A stretch of 64,000 bases of DNA from Marinobacter salinisoli. GTDB lineage: Bacteria > Pseudomonadota > Gammaproteobacteria > Pseudomonadales > Oleiphilaceae. Position numbers and translations under genes: made by a program. A model generated the notes under the pieces. That model made no database searches. It was not told the DNA's origin and saw nothing but the letters and a program-made list of their open reading frames with translations. The DNA is taken from the NCBI RefSeq assembly GCF_017301335.1, contig NZ_CP071247.1, positions 3,100,001-3,164,000 on the forward strand. The letters run 5' to 3'. Below, piece by piece: positions 18,216 to 26,960 of the stretch; the stretch's first letter is position 1; each line of letters starts with the position of its first letter.

Positions 18216-19058
18216 TCAGTCCAGAAAGTTGGTGATGATGGCGGTCGCCCTGAGGGGCTGGGTTTCGGGAAAGAAATGGCCGGCCAGAGGGACAACCTGC
18301 AGGCTGGCATCCGGAATGGCGTTCACCACATCGAGGGTGTGAGCAAAACTAACGATTTCATCCTCGCCGACAACCACCAGTGTGGCCGAGTTGATGCCAC
18401 CCAGTGGTTCCAGGCAATTGTCCGGATTCATGCTGACCAAATAGCACGGCGTGGTCCAGAGCTTGTACATGCCGTCCCGGAACTTCGTCCAGCGAGGTTT
18501 GGGGTTTTTCGCCTCGTATGCAGCCCGGTAGGTGAGATCAATGAAATCCTTGAACAGATTTTCGCTGTTCAGCAGCGACTGAAACCCAGGGTTGTAGACG
18601 TTGCCACCGAAAGCTGCGCCGAACAGCATCAACTGATCGACCCGATGGGGCTGAGTTGCGGCAATGTCTGCAGCTATAACCGCACCATCACTCCAGCCGA
18701 CGAAATGCGCATTGTCGATGCGCAGCTTATCCATCAACGCCAACACATCTCTGGCCATAAGCTGATAGGTAATGCGACCCCCTTCGGCCTCGTCGTCCTT
18801 GTAAATATCCGTTGATCGCCCGTGGCCCCGGCTATCAATTTTGATGACCCGGTAATGGAAACGGAGCAGAGCCGTGTGGGGGTCCCACATATCGGAATCG
18901 CCAAAACCACCATGCAGCATGATCAGCGGTTTCCCCCAACCCACGTCTTCATAATATAAATGAATGCCATTCACTGACGCTGTTCGCGCCTGGCTAATCG
19001 TGCTTGCCAGCAGCGCTGCCACCAAAAACAGAAGTTTTACCGTCGACTTGTAGTTCAT
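18216..19058 (-). CDS. Exported alpha/beta hydrolase
   Basis: A 280-residue alpha/beta-hydrolase with an N-terminal signal peptide (residues 1-24, cleavage near SQA-R). The fold signatures are MLHGGFGDSDMW, IDSRGHGRS and the nucleophile elbow GWSDGA with S123; the acid lies in VVVGEDEIVSF and the histidine in VPLAGHFFP. It resembles haloperoxidase/lactonase-like esterases, but the substrate is not predictable. It converges on the methyltransferase gene. Upstream is a long AT-rich gap. Confidence 0.83.
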   Translation of the reverse strand: MNYKSTVKLLFLVAALLASTISQARTASVNGIHLYYEDVGWGKPLIMLHGGFGDSDMWDPHTALLRFHYRVIKIDSRGHGRSTDIYKDDEAEGGRITYQLMARDVLALMDKLRIDNAHFVGWSDGAVIAADIAATQPHRVDQLMLFGAAFGGNVYNPGFQSLLNSENLFKDFIDLTYRAAYEAKNPKPRWTKFRDGMYKLWTTPCYLVSMNPDNCLEPLGGINSATLVVVGEDEIVSFAHTLDVVNAIPDASLQVVPLAGHFFPETQPLRATAIITNFLD

Positions 19059-19521
19059 ATTGGCGCCTCCCTAACGTTGCCATTTTTATCCGTTATTTAT
19101 TTCGGTCTTAAATAATCACCCGATCTAAAGTGCTCTGAAATCTGCAATGACATCCACCGACCGGTGGCAACGAACTCTGCTTATTTTCAGTCTCTCAATG
19201 CCCACGCAATCTTTTTAAATTCCAGATTCTAATAAAGAGCAAAAAATCCATCGGGAAGAAGCGCTAATATCCGAATTCAGCACCCCATACTAAAAAAACA
19301 CAATAGATGAGAAATGCAAGTTTCATCATAAGAAAGGGACTGATGCGGTTATTAAAGAGACACACCAATTAAGACGGGATAATTTGCTGGCGGAACAGCC
19401 TACACGGGGCGTGATCTTTCACTATCTTATGAGAAGAGGGTCCCATACTGGAGTTCCCACTCCAGACTTTCTAATACCTGACCTCGCCTATTTTAGTCCC
19501 TGACGGAGATAATCAAGCGTC
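19059..19521. other. AT-rich gap with decayed coding trace
   Basis: A 463 bp stretch much richer in A and T than its surroundings, containing no intact gene. It includes a protein-like open frame without a start codon (19294-19503) and a small inverted repeat CTGGAG/CTCCAG (19448-19465). With the similar gap at 21495-21966 it brackets the protease patch, which suggests transferred DNA. Confidence 0.5.
19294..19503 (+). pseudogene. Possible C-terminal coding remnant
   Basis: An uninterrupted frame of about 69 codons that ends in TGA 18 bp before the next gene and has no usable start near its beginning. Its last part reads like a real protein (LAEQPTRGVIFHYLMRRG, then GVPTPDFLIPDLAYFSP). The G-V-P-T-P segment recalls the C-terminal domain of ketopantoate-reductase-like proteins, but this is only a resemblance. 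It may be a decayed gene end or chance. Confidence 0.25.
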
Positions 19522-19776
19522 ATGAAAACCGAAAAATGGCTGATCGCCCCCCATCGCATTACCTCGGAGGGCGAAGGTTTGATGGATTTCTTGCTCGTCA
19601 AACGGTTTCCGGGCGCGGATTGGGAAAGAATGCCCGATGAAATCCGGGGCTACCAACACGAAGAGGGCGTTGAAGCTGAAATTGAGGTTGAGGTTTCACG
19701 CCTGCCTGACCCTCCTGCGGACGGGTCGAGTCTGCAATTCACCTGCACCCGGGTCGTCAGGAGAGGATCCAGCTGA
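19522..19776 (+). CDS. Small DUF4377-like protein
   Basis: An 84-residue soluble protein. The order of elements, FLLVKRFPGADWERMPDEIR then GYQHEEGVEAEIEVEV and PPADGSSLQFTCTRVV, resembles the DUF4377 domain, in which a strand with LVK, a W, an I-x-G-F/Y-x-x-E-x-G turn and an ADGSSL strand recur. DUF4377 proteins are usually exported lipoproteins with a cysteine pair; this one has no signal peptide and lacks those cysteines. Function unknown. GGAG lies 14 nt before the ATG, which is long. It belongs to the AT-flanked accessory patch. Confidence 0.6.
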   Translation: MKTEKWLIAPHRITSEGEGLMDFLLVKRFPGADWERMPDEIRGYQHEEGVEAEIEVEVSRLPDPPADGSSLQFTCTRVVRRGSS

Positions 19777-19866
19777 CGACCCGGTCGCCTTTCCTTTGCC
19801 GTTCCCCTCCCGTCAGTACGCCATTCTTGATCCATCACCCAGGCGTTTCAGTAGCAAGTCCCAATT

Positions 19867-20361
19867 CTATTTTGATTCAGCATCGTCCTCCGAGCCGTCG
19901 GTCAGAGACTCGTCTTCGGCCAGCGTGGGTGCACCACCTCCGTCTTCGGCGCTAGCCAGGTCATCTTCACTGAGCTGCTCCGAATCCTTCGGCGTTTCGA
20001 AATCGGAAACTTCGTCATCGGCGATCAGGCCTGGCGCTGCTCCGCCGTCCTCTGCGTCAGCAGCGCCAGTTTCCGATGCCCCGCTGGAAGCCCCGTTTGA
20101 ATCAACGTCCTCTTCCAGACTCAGGTCAACATCGTCTGCAATCATTGCCGGAGCACCCCCGCCATCCTGGGCAGCCACCGGCGCAACGGACTCAAGCCCA
20201 CTGGTATTTTCTCGTTCTCCGGTTTCTCCTTCTGCACCATATACCGCCGTCTCAAAGAGCCCTTCAACGGCGTTTACCAGTTCAGCCGATGGCCCTCCGG
20301 CGTCGTGGGCATCAGAAGCATCCTCCGACAATTCCATTTCTGCGCTTTCGTTGATACTCAT
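19867..20361 (-). CDS. Acidic protein with four D-G-G-x-A-P repeats
   Basis: A 164-residue, extremely acidic protein (Asp/Glu very frequent, only two lysines) with no signal peptide, membrane segment or predicted globular core. It contains a recurring unit A-x-D-[GA]-G-[GA]-[AP]-P/S: residues 18-25 (AHDAGGPS), 64-72 (AQDGGGAPA), 103-111 (AEDGGAAPG) and 138-146 (AEDGGGAPT); two units continue into an identical IADD. Its ATG overlaps the stop of the upstream protease gene as ATGA, so translation is coupled. No family is recognised. It could be a substrate, inhibitor or carrier for the protease; none of these is shown by the sequence. Confidence 0.75.
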   Translation of the reverse strand: MSINESAEMELSEDASDAHDAGGPSAELVNAVEGLFETAVYGAEGETGERENTSGLESVAPVAAQDGGGAPAMIADDVDLSLEEDVDSNGASSGASETGAADAEDGGAAPGLIADDEVSDFETPKDSEQLSEDDLASAEDGGGAPTLAEDESLTDGSEDDAESK

Positions 20362-21494
20362 CTTAACCACCCCAGCACGTGATAACGGGCTTCAATGCCA
20401 ACCGGATAATTCACCAGATTACGGACCTGGATGAAATATTTATTGAGTGCACCGTAATTCCCCACGGAATCACTTTGGCGAGTGACGCGAACCTTCCACT
20501 CAATCTGGGCGCCCGCATCACGGGGCGGGCTGGTAGGGACCACCGTCCAGTCAACATGCCAATGGGCAGGCCAGCTATGTGAGAACCAGGAACGGGTCTG
20601 ACCACCGGGCACCGTTCCCCGGAACTGGACACCTAACCAGGTCCGGCTCGGTTCAAGGTTGGGATACATCGCCCGCACTGCAGCAACGTCGCCGGCGCTG
20701 AGCCCGTTACGCTGACCAATAGTCACTCCCTGCCGAAGCGGCTCGATGGTCGGCTGGCCGTTGCGCGAGAATGCTGTCCGTCCGTAATGCATAATCGAGC
20801 CGTAATCGTACCCGCCGTAATCATCGCCATCCGTAATATGCTGATTAAAGTTGTGCTCGCGGCCGGGGATAATGTTCTGAAAGTTGATCCTGATAAAGCG
20901 ATTGCGATCTTCCCGGCTCTGCTCGTGCCAAAGACCAACCGCGTGACCGATCTCATGTATCGTCGCACCGAGACCACAGCCCCCCGCCAGACCAATATCC
21001 TGGCGCCCGCCGCGCATACCAACCATTGACCAGCAACCGGATGCCGGCATAAAGCGAATGTAGTTCGGGTAGCGCGATGCATGCGACGACGTCCGCCGGA
21101 CGAACCTGATCTTGGTTCGCTGTTGCCAGTGCGCGATCGCTTGCGTGACCCGCGCCTGGTTCGGTAGGTTCGTGTGAATTTCGTAGGGAACAATGCCGCC
21201 TGGCCAACGATAGCGCCTGCCGGTAATCCCAACCCCGTGTTGTATGGACTCATCGCCCTCCGCCGCGGCGTCTGCCTGATTTCGGACTTCTGCGGTCATG
21301 GCCGCCATTTCGTCTTCTGTTCCAAGCACGATGCAGCCCTCAAACACCGCCAGGCGCATTGGCGCTCCGGTGTCAGGGTCCTTCTCTTCCACTATGGAAT
21401 AGTTAATCGGTTTTGCTTCAAACGTCTGGCCGGAAATAAAGCCACTCCGAACGTCATCAGAGTCTAATAACAGAGGGTCGTTTTGGTTATTCAT
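20358..21494 (-). CDS. Astacin-type (M12A) zinc metalloprotease
   Basis: A 378-residue metallopeptidase. The zinc motif HEIGHAVGLWHE (H180, E181, H184, H190) and the Met-turn SIMHYG (M235, with Y237) define the astacin family. A region of about 90 residues precedes the catalytic domain (RYRWPGGIVPYEI starts it), and a C-terminal beta-rich domain (285-378) follows it. No signal peptide is visible, unusual for a family that normally works outside the cell. ATG 21494 is preferred over TTG 21500 because AAGGGG is well placed. It is the first gene of a coupled pair with the acidic repeat protein. Confidence 0.88.
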   Translation of the reverse strand: MNNQNDPLLLDSDDVRSGFISGQTFEAKPINYSIVEEKDPDTGAPMRLAVFEGCIVLGTEDEMAAMTAEVRNQADAAAEGDESIQHGVGITGRRYRWPGGIVPYEIHTNLPNQARVTQAIAHWQQRTKIRFVRRTSSHASRYPNYIRFMPASGCWSMVGMRGGRQDIGLAGGCGLGATIHEIGHAVGLWHEQSREDRNRFIRINFQNIIPGREHNFNQHITDGDDYGGYDYGSIMHYGRTAFSRNGQPTIEPLRQGVTIGQRNGLSAGDVAAVRAMYPNLEPSRTWLGVQFRGTVPGGQTRSWFSHSWPAHWHVDWTVVPTSPPRDAGAQIEWKVRVTRQSDSVGNYGALNKYFIQVRNLVNYPVGIEARYHVLGWLR

Positions 21495-21966
21495 GATCAA
21501 GCCCCTTATTCTTATTTAAGTAAGGTAAAATGGCTCGACCGGCTCATTGAGTTCAGGCCAGTGAGCCTGACTACTTCACGTGCCTTAAAATAGACAAGAG
21601 AGGCTTTTCAACAAGAGAGTATTTATGCGGCACATCTTAAATATGTGTCGACAAAAAAATATTTGCACTAAATTTCAGAATCTTAAAAAACACCAAATTA
21701 ATTAATAGAATGACAGACAAGATTTTAATACAACATTGAATAAACGACCCCAAAACATATACACAAAGAATACACACAATATTAAAAACGGAAACTCCGT
21801 TCACTTATAAAGTGTAAAATATAAGGGATGGATTACTTTTCACCGTTAACAAAATCGAACTCACCAAGACCTCGTTGTAAGCTTGTCGCAACACCGGGAT
21901 CGTGATGAAAAAAGCCCCACATCAGCAAAGCGCTGAAAACTCACTCAGTGCGAACGCACTTGGGGA
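21495..21966. other. AT-rich gap between protease and mks operon
   Basis: No gene was seen. The stretch 21610-21835 is strikingly AT-rich. Near the protease 5' end are two competing hairpins (GGCTCA...TGAGCC at 21541-21567 and TCAGGC...GCCTGA at 21553-21570). Small inverted repeats ACGGA-aac-TCCGT (21788-21800) and CACTT-ata-AAGTG (21802-21814) follow. The mks transcript may end near 21905-21945, where TCAGC/GCTGA pairs a few bases before a run of T on the minus strand. Confidence 0.5.
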
Positions 21967-22590
21967 TCACTGCTCATATTCCCGCACCAGTTCCTGCAAA
22001 AAATACAGACCGGCGGAACTCAGGAACCAGCGGTTGGTACCGGATCGGAACAACAGATTGCGTTTATCCAGGTAGTCCAGAGCTTCTGGCATACCCTTCT
22101 CAAAGCGCGCGGCTCTGAGGATATCCTGATATTCCTCATCACTCGCCATGGCATTGAAGTCCTGCTCGCTCAGCCCGGCATCCGGGCGCCCCAGATAGTC
22201 CAGGTCTCGCCCGCTGCGAGCGAAATAGCGGCCAATCAGCAGCAGTACCACCTGCACCCGGAAGGCGTTCTCGTCATGCTCTTCGCTTTCGTCGTCGCTG
22301 CTTTCCTTCAGGAAGAAAAAGTTACCGGCTTCGTTGAACACCAACTCGCTGCCCAGATGCTCGTAGAAAGTCCGGAAGTGAGACAGGTGGTTGAACAGCA
22401 GGTTGTAGAGCGGATTGGCCTGCAGCTCGGAACGGTTCTTGTCCCAGATCTCCCGCACGATCACCCGGCCGGCCTGAAATTCGCGGTAGATGGCGGCACT
22501 ATGAGCCGGCAGGATCTGGTCAAAGTGGCTATCCGGGGCGGTGCGTTCACCGGCTTCGTTGGTTTCCGTCACGTCAGAAAAATCAGGCAT
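21967..22590 (-). CDS. mksE: Condensin MksE (KITE-type) subunit
   Basis: A 207-residue winged-helix accessory subunit (DUF4194) of the MksBEF condensin, the analogue of MukE and of Wadjet JetB. Visible features are NPLYNLLFNHLSHFRTFYEHLG, an acidic linker (SSDDESEEHDEN) and the ending NRWFLSSAGLYFLQELVREYE. Its start overlaps the end of mksF by 8 bp, so the two are co-translated. It is the last gene of the operon; no nuclease subunit (MksG/JetD) follows. Confidence 0.82.
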   Translation of the reverse strand: MPDFSDVTETNEAGERTAPDSHFDQILPAHSAAIYREFQAGRVIVREIWDKNRSELQANPLYNLLFNHLSHFRTFYEHLGSELVFNEAGNFFFLKESSDDESEEHDENAFRVQVVLLLIGRYFARSGRDLDYLGRPDAGLSEQDFNAMASDEEYQDILRAARFEKGMPEALDYLDKRNLLFRSGTNRWFLSSAGLYFLQELVREYEQ

Positions 22591-24025
22591 GGCGTTTCTC
22601 TTGGTCTATATCCGGATGAACAGAATCCCGGGTATCGGATTCCAGGCGGCGTTTACGGTACACAAACTGTTCACCGCCCTCAGGTTGGTCCAGCGTTCGG
22701 AAGCGGTTGCTGGTGATCACACGCATCCCCTCCGGTGGCGAATTAACCAGTCGATTCAGGGCCGCAAGCAGATCCGGGAAACGATAGCCCGGGATAAAAC
22801 CATCCAGTCGGCCGTGCAGTTCCCGGACCAGGTCTTGAGTGGGCCGAAGGCCCAGGGTATCCAGCCATTGGTAGAGCTGATTGATTCGTTTGACATCAAT
22901 GCGGGCATGGCGGCCACTGCCCTCCACTTCCTGCAGAACCGGCGCTTCGGCCTTGCGGCGGAGGTCGCTCAGCCGCAATTCCAGCTCGCTGAACATCAGC
23001 TGGTAATAGCTGGAGGAGTTGCCAAAGGCATAGTGCTTTGGCCGCTGCTGCGCCCGCAAGCCGACCAGGAATCCAGTACTTCGGGCAAACTCCCCACCTT
23101 CCAGCCACTTGCGGCGTAAGCTGAGGGTTTCGGTTTCCCCCTTGAGTTCCCGCAGCTTGCCATAGAAATGCTCCATGGCGTTGTACTGGGCCATACCCCG
23201 GCGCGTCTTGCGCAGAAAGTGTTCCACTTCCTGGGCCACCGCCTGAATGGGTTTATACAGGGCATTCAAACTGATGGCGGATCGGAACAACTGATCGGCC
23301 AACGAATGGTCATCGTGACTCTCCAGCAGCCGCACCATGGCATTCAGGGTTTCGAACAGGTTACTGCCGTCCGGCAGCCGGGTGTCCGGGTTCAGGAACA
23401 CCAGGGTCGGTTTGATGTGGCGCTCATAGAGGGTGACGATCTGCTCGAACAGATTGTGTCGCAACTCGAGGTATTTCTCCGGTTCCCGGCTGGCATCGCC
23501 GGACAGATCCGCCAGCTGGGTGCTGATCGTTTGCATGCGCAACACGTTCTGGCGCAACAGGCCGATGAGCTGGCTGACCCTTTCGTTCAGGTCATCACGA
23601 AGTTCGGTGTAATCCAGATCGGCATCGCTGAACGTGCTGGTCTCCAGCCGATTCCGAACATCCCGCAGAGTCACCAGATGCCCCCGCAGCCGAGCATCGG
23701 TCAGCTCCTGGTAGAGCGACGCGTTACAAGCCCGCATCAGGTTAATCAGCGCATCCTGGAATACCAGCCGGCGCTCGCCTTCGGCCTTGATGATGTCGAT
23801 GATCAGGCCACTACGAAACAGGTTCTCGGTGTTCATGGCCAGCCGCACCCGCTCCCGATCGGCCTTGCCGAGGTTGCGGGTGTAGTCCATCACCTCGGCC
23901 ACCAGATCGCTTTCGAGGATGTATCGGGCCTCATTGCGGTCCATGCGCTCGATCAGCCGGAACAGGATCTTCGGGTGATCGAACAGCAGGCGCGTGGTGT
24001 CCAGCGTGCTGAAGCGCTTACTCAT
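22583..24025 (-). CDS. mksF: Condensin MksF (kleisin) subunit
   Basis: A 480-residue kleisin-like subunit that would bridge the MksB heads and bind MksE. The N-terminal winged-helix region (residues about 10-110, with RMDRNEARYILESDLVAEVM) is followed by long amphipathic helices (TELRDDLNERVSQLIGLLRQ and onward) and a C-terminal winged-helix part. The length agrees with JetA/MksF-type kleisins. It overlaps mksB and mksE by 8 bp on each side. The order SMC-kleisin-KITE differs from the jetABCD order of Wadjet as recalled. Confidence 0.82.
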   Translation of the reverse strand: MSKRFSTLDTTRLLFDHPKILFRLIERMDRNEARYILESDLVAEVMDYTRNLGKADRERVRLAMNTENLFRSGLIIDIIKAEGERRLVFQDALINLMRACNASLYQELTDARLRGHLVTLRDVRNRLETSTFSDADLDYTELRDDLNERVSQLIGLLRQNVLRMQTISTQLADLSGDASREPEKYLELRHNLFEQIVTLYERHIKPTLVFLNPDTRLPDGSNLFETLNAMVRLLESHDDHSLADQLFRSAISLNALYKPIQAVAQEVEHFLRKTRRGMAQYNAMEHFYGKLRELKGETETLSLRRKWLEGGEFARSTGFLVGLRAQQRPKHYAFGNSSSYYQLMFSELELRLSDLRRKAEAPVLQEVEGSGRHARIDVKRINQLYQWLDTLGLRPTQDLVRELHGRLDGFIPGYRFPDLLAALNRLVNSPPEGMRVITSNRFRTLDQPEGGEQFVYRKRRLESDTRDSVHPDIDQEKRHA

Positions 24026-26960
24026 CCACCGGCTCCAGCAGGCTGTTCTGGGTCTGATCCGCCCAGTGGCTCAGGGGTTCGCCGCTGGTAAAGCCTTCCG
24101 CCCCGCCCCAGAACACCAGGGTACGTTGCGGGCTGTAGGGGCGACCGGTGCGCATCTGCCCAACCTCAAGGTGGCGACCGATCAGGTAGATCACTTCCGC
24201 GCTGGCGCTGTGGGTAGCGGCGGAAAACAAATTAAAGCCTTGCTTGCCCAACCGCTCCAGCAGCGACGGCATCTGGCTGATATCCACACTGGCCAGCTCG
24301 TCCAGCACCATCGGAAACGACAGCGCCACCCCCGGGTACAGCACACGCTTGAGCAGTCGATAAACCAGCTCCAGGTTAATCAGTGCAGTCGTAGACGTAG
24401 ACTGACCTTTCTTGTCCAGGCTGGTGGCATTGGCCTTGCGGGTGCGGTAGGAAATGCCGGTGATCACCTTGTCCATGGTCAGGCGCTTGCTGCCGCCCTG
24501 CTCACCAAAGAAATCCGCCACGAACACCCGCAGGCGATCGTAGAAGGCATCGGATTGGAGCTGGTTTCCGTAGGGATCGATGTTGTTGGCTTCTTCCACC
24601 AGATTGCGGAATTTCGGGTCGGTGTGAATATCCACCCGAATCTCAACCAGATCGTTGATCTGAACGCCGTCCAGCTCCCGATTCAGCTGCGCCTCGAAAC
24701 GGGCGATGTGTTCGTGGTTGGATTTCAGTGCCTGACGGTAACTGGCCACGGTTTCGTTGTGGATGGCGATCTGCTCTTCCAGCACGCGCCAGCGTTCGGT
24801 CATACCGGCAAACAAATCCTCCAGGCTCTTGAAGGTTTCCCGAAGCGTCGAAGGCGCCGGGCTGTCTTTCTGCAGCTCACCCTCGCCATCCTCATGAATG
24901 CCCAGATACACGAACTGGCGCAGGTGATCGAGAATGTTGCGACGATGCTCTTCCAGGTCATCCAGCTGCTTTTGCACGTCGTCAAAGGCGGCAACCGAGA
25001 CCTTTTCGATCGGAAGGGAGTGTTGCGATTCCACCGTTTTAAGAAACGGGAACCGGTGCTCCACCGTGCCAACGCTGCGGCTCAGGTTGGCCAGTTCACG
25101 CTCCCGTTCTTCGATGCGGTCTTTTTCAGCCTTCGCCCTGGCCACCTTTTGCTGCACGGCATCCTGAGTATCGTGCTCCAGCCGGGCCTTCTCCTCCAGC
25201 TTGACCAGTTGCTCTTCGGCGGCCAGCTTTTCTTCAGTCGCGTCGCGTAAGGTGGTCGCGGCAGCGGGGTAACGGCTCAGGGTGTCCAGATCTTTTTCGA
25301 TGGCGCGGATTTCCTTCTCCGTGCGCTCGATCAGCACCGGGCGGTCGTGCTCCTTGTGGGCGGTATCCGCCAGCTCGGAGCGCTCCTTTTCCAGACCATT
25401 CAGTTCGCCCTCTATGTGCTGGTACTGCTCGGCAAAATTGGTCTGCCGGGCCGGCTGGCCGGGGTATTCCGCATCGAACCAGTCGAACCCCTTATCGGTA
25501 GCGTTGAACAGACGGGCAAAGGCTTCAATGGTGGCCTTGCTGTCGGCGTCCAGATCCTCACCGGGGCTGGCCAGCATCAGCCGTTGGTCCACCGCCCGCA
25601 ATGGTGCCGCCGTGGCTTCGTCCAGCTGGTTCTGCAGCTGCCATTGTTGCTTGCTTTCGCGCTCCTTCAGGGTGTCTCGCTTACGCTCTAAATCCTGTTT
25701 CTTGCGCTCGATCTGCGCCAGCCGGATTTCGGCCTGGGCGGCGCTTTTCAACGCGGCGAGATGCCCTCGCTTGCTCTCCAACTCTTCCTTCTGGATGTCC
25801 TCGATTTCCTGCAGGGTCATCTCGCCGTATTGATACACCAGCAGCTCGCCGTCTTTCTGGTAACGCTCTGCCTGCTTGAGGCGACGATCGGCCGATCGGA
25901 TCTCACCTTGCAGCGCACCGGCCTCCGCTTCCAGTTGTTTTAACCCCTGCAACACGCGCCGGAGTATTTCACTTTGCTCGTTCCAGACCTCCACGGCGGC
26001 TTTACGTCGTTCGCCAATATCGTGCAACGCATTCGACAAACCCTCCCGGAAACCCGCGAAATCCTGCTGGCTGCCCAGCAACGACTGATAAGCGTCATAG
26101 GCCCGGCTGAGCTTATCGAACCGGGCCCGCTCTTTTTCAATCCGGTTGAGCTGGTTTTGCTGCTGCTTGAGTTGCTCGTGCCGGTTGAGGAAATCATCGA
26201 CGTTGAAATCAAAGGCATCATCGACGAACTTCTTGTCCGCCTCGATGATGCTGGCCACCGCATTGGCCATGGCCTGATCGTCCGCCTTCATTTCGAACAG
26301 CAGCAGGATCAACGTGCGCAGGGACTGCACCCGGCGTTCGTCCGACTCACCCAGCGGCAGCACCGAATAGCGCACCGCATCGGCATGCATCAGATCACTG
26401 CTGTAGAGCATGGCTTTGAGCTTGGCCGGATCGTTTACCAGCCGGGTATCTTTCGAGAGTTTCTTCAGTGCTTCAGAAAGCCGGCTGAAGGACAGTTCCG
26501 GCACCGCCTGGCCAATACCGTCTTCCGTGTCGCCATTCCAGAACAAGGGGCGGATCTGATCGTAGCTCACCGGCACAAAGGCCCGGCCGTAGCTGAGCTG
26601 GCTGGCGTTGTCCCGGTACAGGATCTGGCAATGAGTGCCCGCCGGGTTTTCCGCCTCCATAATCAGGAAACTGAACTGACTGGGGAAATAGTGCTGGTAG
26701 CTTTCTTCGTTGGTGTAGAAACTGCCCGCGCTGGCATTGCGGAAGGCGAATTTCTTGCGACTGTTCTTGAAGTTGTTTTCCGGCAACAGGAACAGGCGTA
26801 AGGAGTTCAGCAAGCTGGATTTGCCCAGGTTGCCCGGCCCCAGGATCAAACCATGGTTGTCGACGGGAACTTCGACGTAACAAAAGCCGGCGGAATCCAC
26901 CAGCACCAGGCGCCGTATGCCAAATGAAAAGGTACTCAGGCTCGCCTGTTGGTCAGTCAT
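24018..26960 (-). CDS. mksB: Condensin MksB (MukB-like SMC ATPase)
   Basis: A 980-residue SMC-like ATPase acting in chromosome organisation and segregation. The Walker A is GPGNLGKSS (41-49). Long coiled coils run from about 240 to 480 and 520 to 780, rich in E, K, R and Q, around a non-coiled hinge-like middle (near SKATIEAFARLFNATDKGFDWF). The C-terminal head has a TSTTALINLELVYRLL signature region and the Walker B FPMVLDELAS. It is shorter than MukB or Smc, as usual for MksB. Decayed coding sequence ends over its start codon. Confidence 0.87.
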   Translation of the reverse strand: MTDQQASLSTFSFGIRRLVLVDSAGFCYVEVPVDNHGLILGPGNLGKSSLLNSLRLFLLPENNFKNSRKKFAFRNASAGSFYTNEESYQHYFPSQFSFLIMEAENPAGTHCQILYRDNASQLSYGRAFVPVSYDQIRPLFWNGDTEDGIGQAVPELSFSRLSEALKKLSKDTRLVNDPAKLKAMLYSSDLMHADAVRYSVLPLGESDERRVQSLRTLILLLFEMKADDQAMANAVASIIEADKKFVDDAFDFNVDDFLNRHEQLKQQQNQLNRIEKERARFDKLSRAYDAYQSLLGSQQDFAGFREGLSNALHDIGERRKAAVEVWNEQSEILRRVLQGLKQLEAEAGALQGEIRSADRRLKQAERYQKDGELLVYQYGEMTLQEIEDIQKEELESKRGHLAALKSAAQAEIRLAQIERKKQDLERKRDTLKERESKQQWQLQNQLDEATAAPLRAVDQRLMLASPGEDLDADSKATIEAFARLFNATDKGFDWFDAEYPGQPARQTNFAEQYQHIEGELNGLEKERSELADTAHKEHDRPVLIERTEKEIRAIEKDLDTLSRYPAAATTLRDATEEKLAAEEQLVKLEEKARLEHDTQDAVQQKVARAKAEKDRIEERERELANLSRSVGTVEHRFPFLKTVESQHSLPIEKVSVAAFDDVQKQLDDLEEHRRNILDHLRQFVYLGIHEDGEGELQKDSPAPSTLRETFKSLEDLFAGMTERWRVLEEQIAIHNETVASYRQALKSNHEHIARFEAQLNRELDGVQINDLVEIRVDIHTDPKFRNLVEEANNIDPYGNQLQSDAFYDRLRVFVADFFGEQGGSKRLTMDKVITGISYRTRKANATSLDKKGQSTSTTALINLELVYRLLKRVLYPGVALSFPMVLDELASVDISQMPSLLERLGKQGFNLFSAATHSASAEVIYLIGRHLEVGQMRTGRPYSPQRTLVFWGGAEGFTSGEPLSHWADQTQNSLLEPVDE

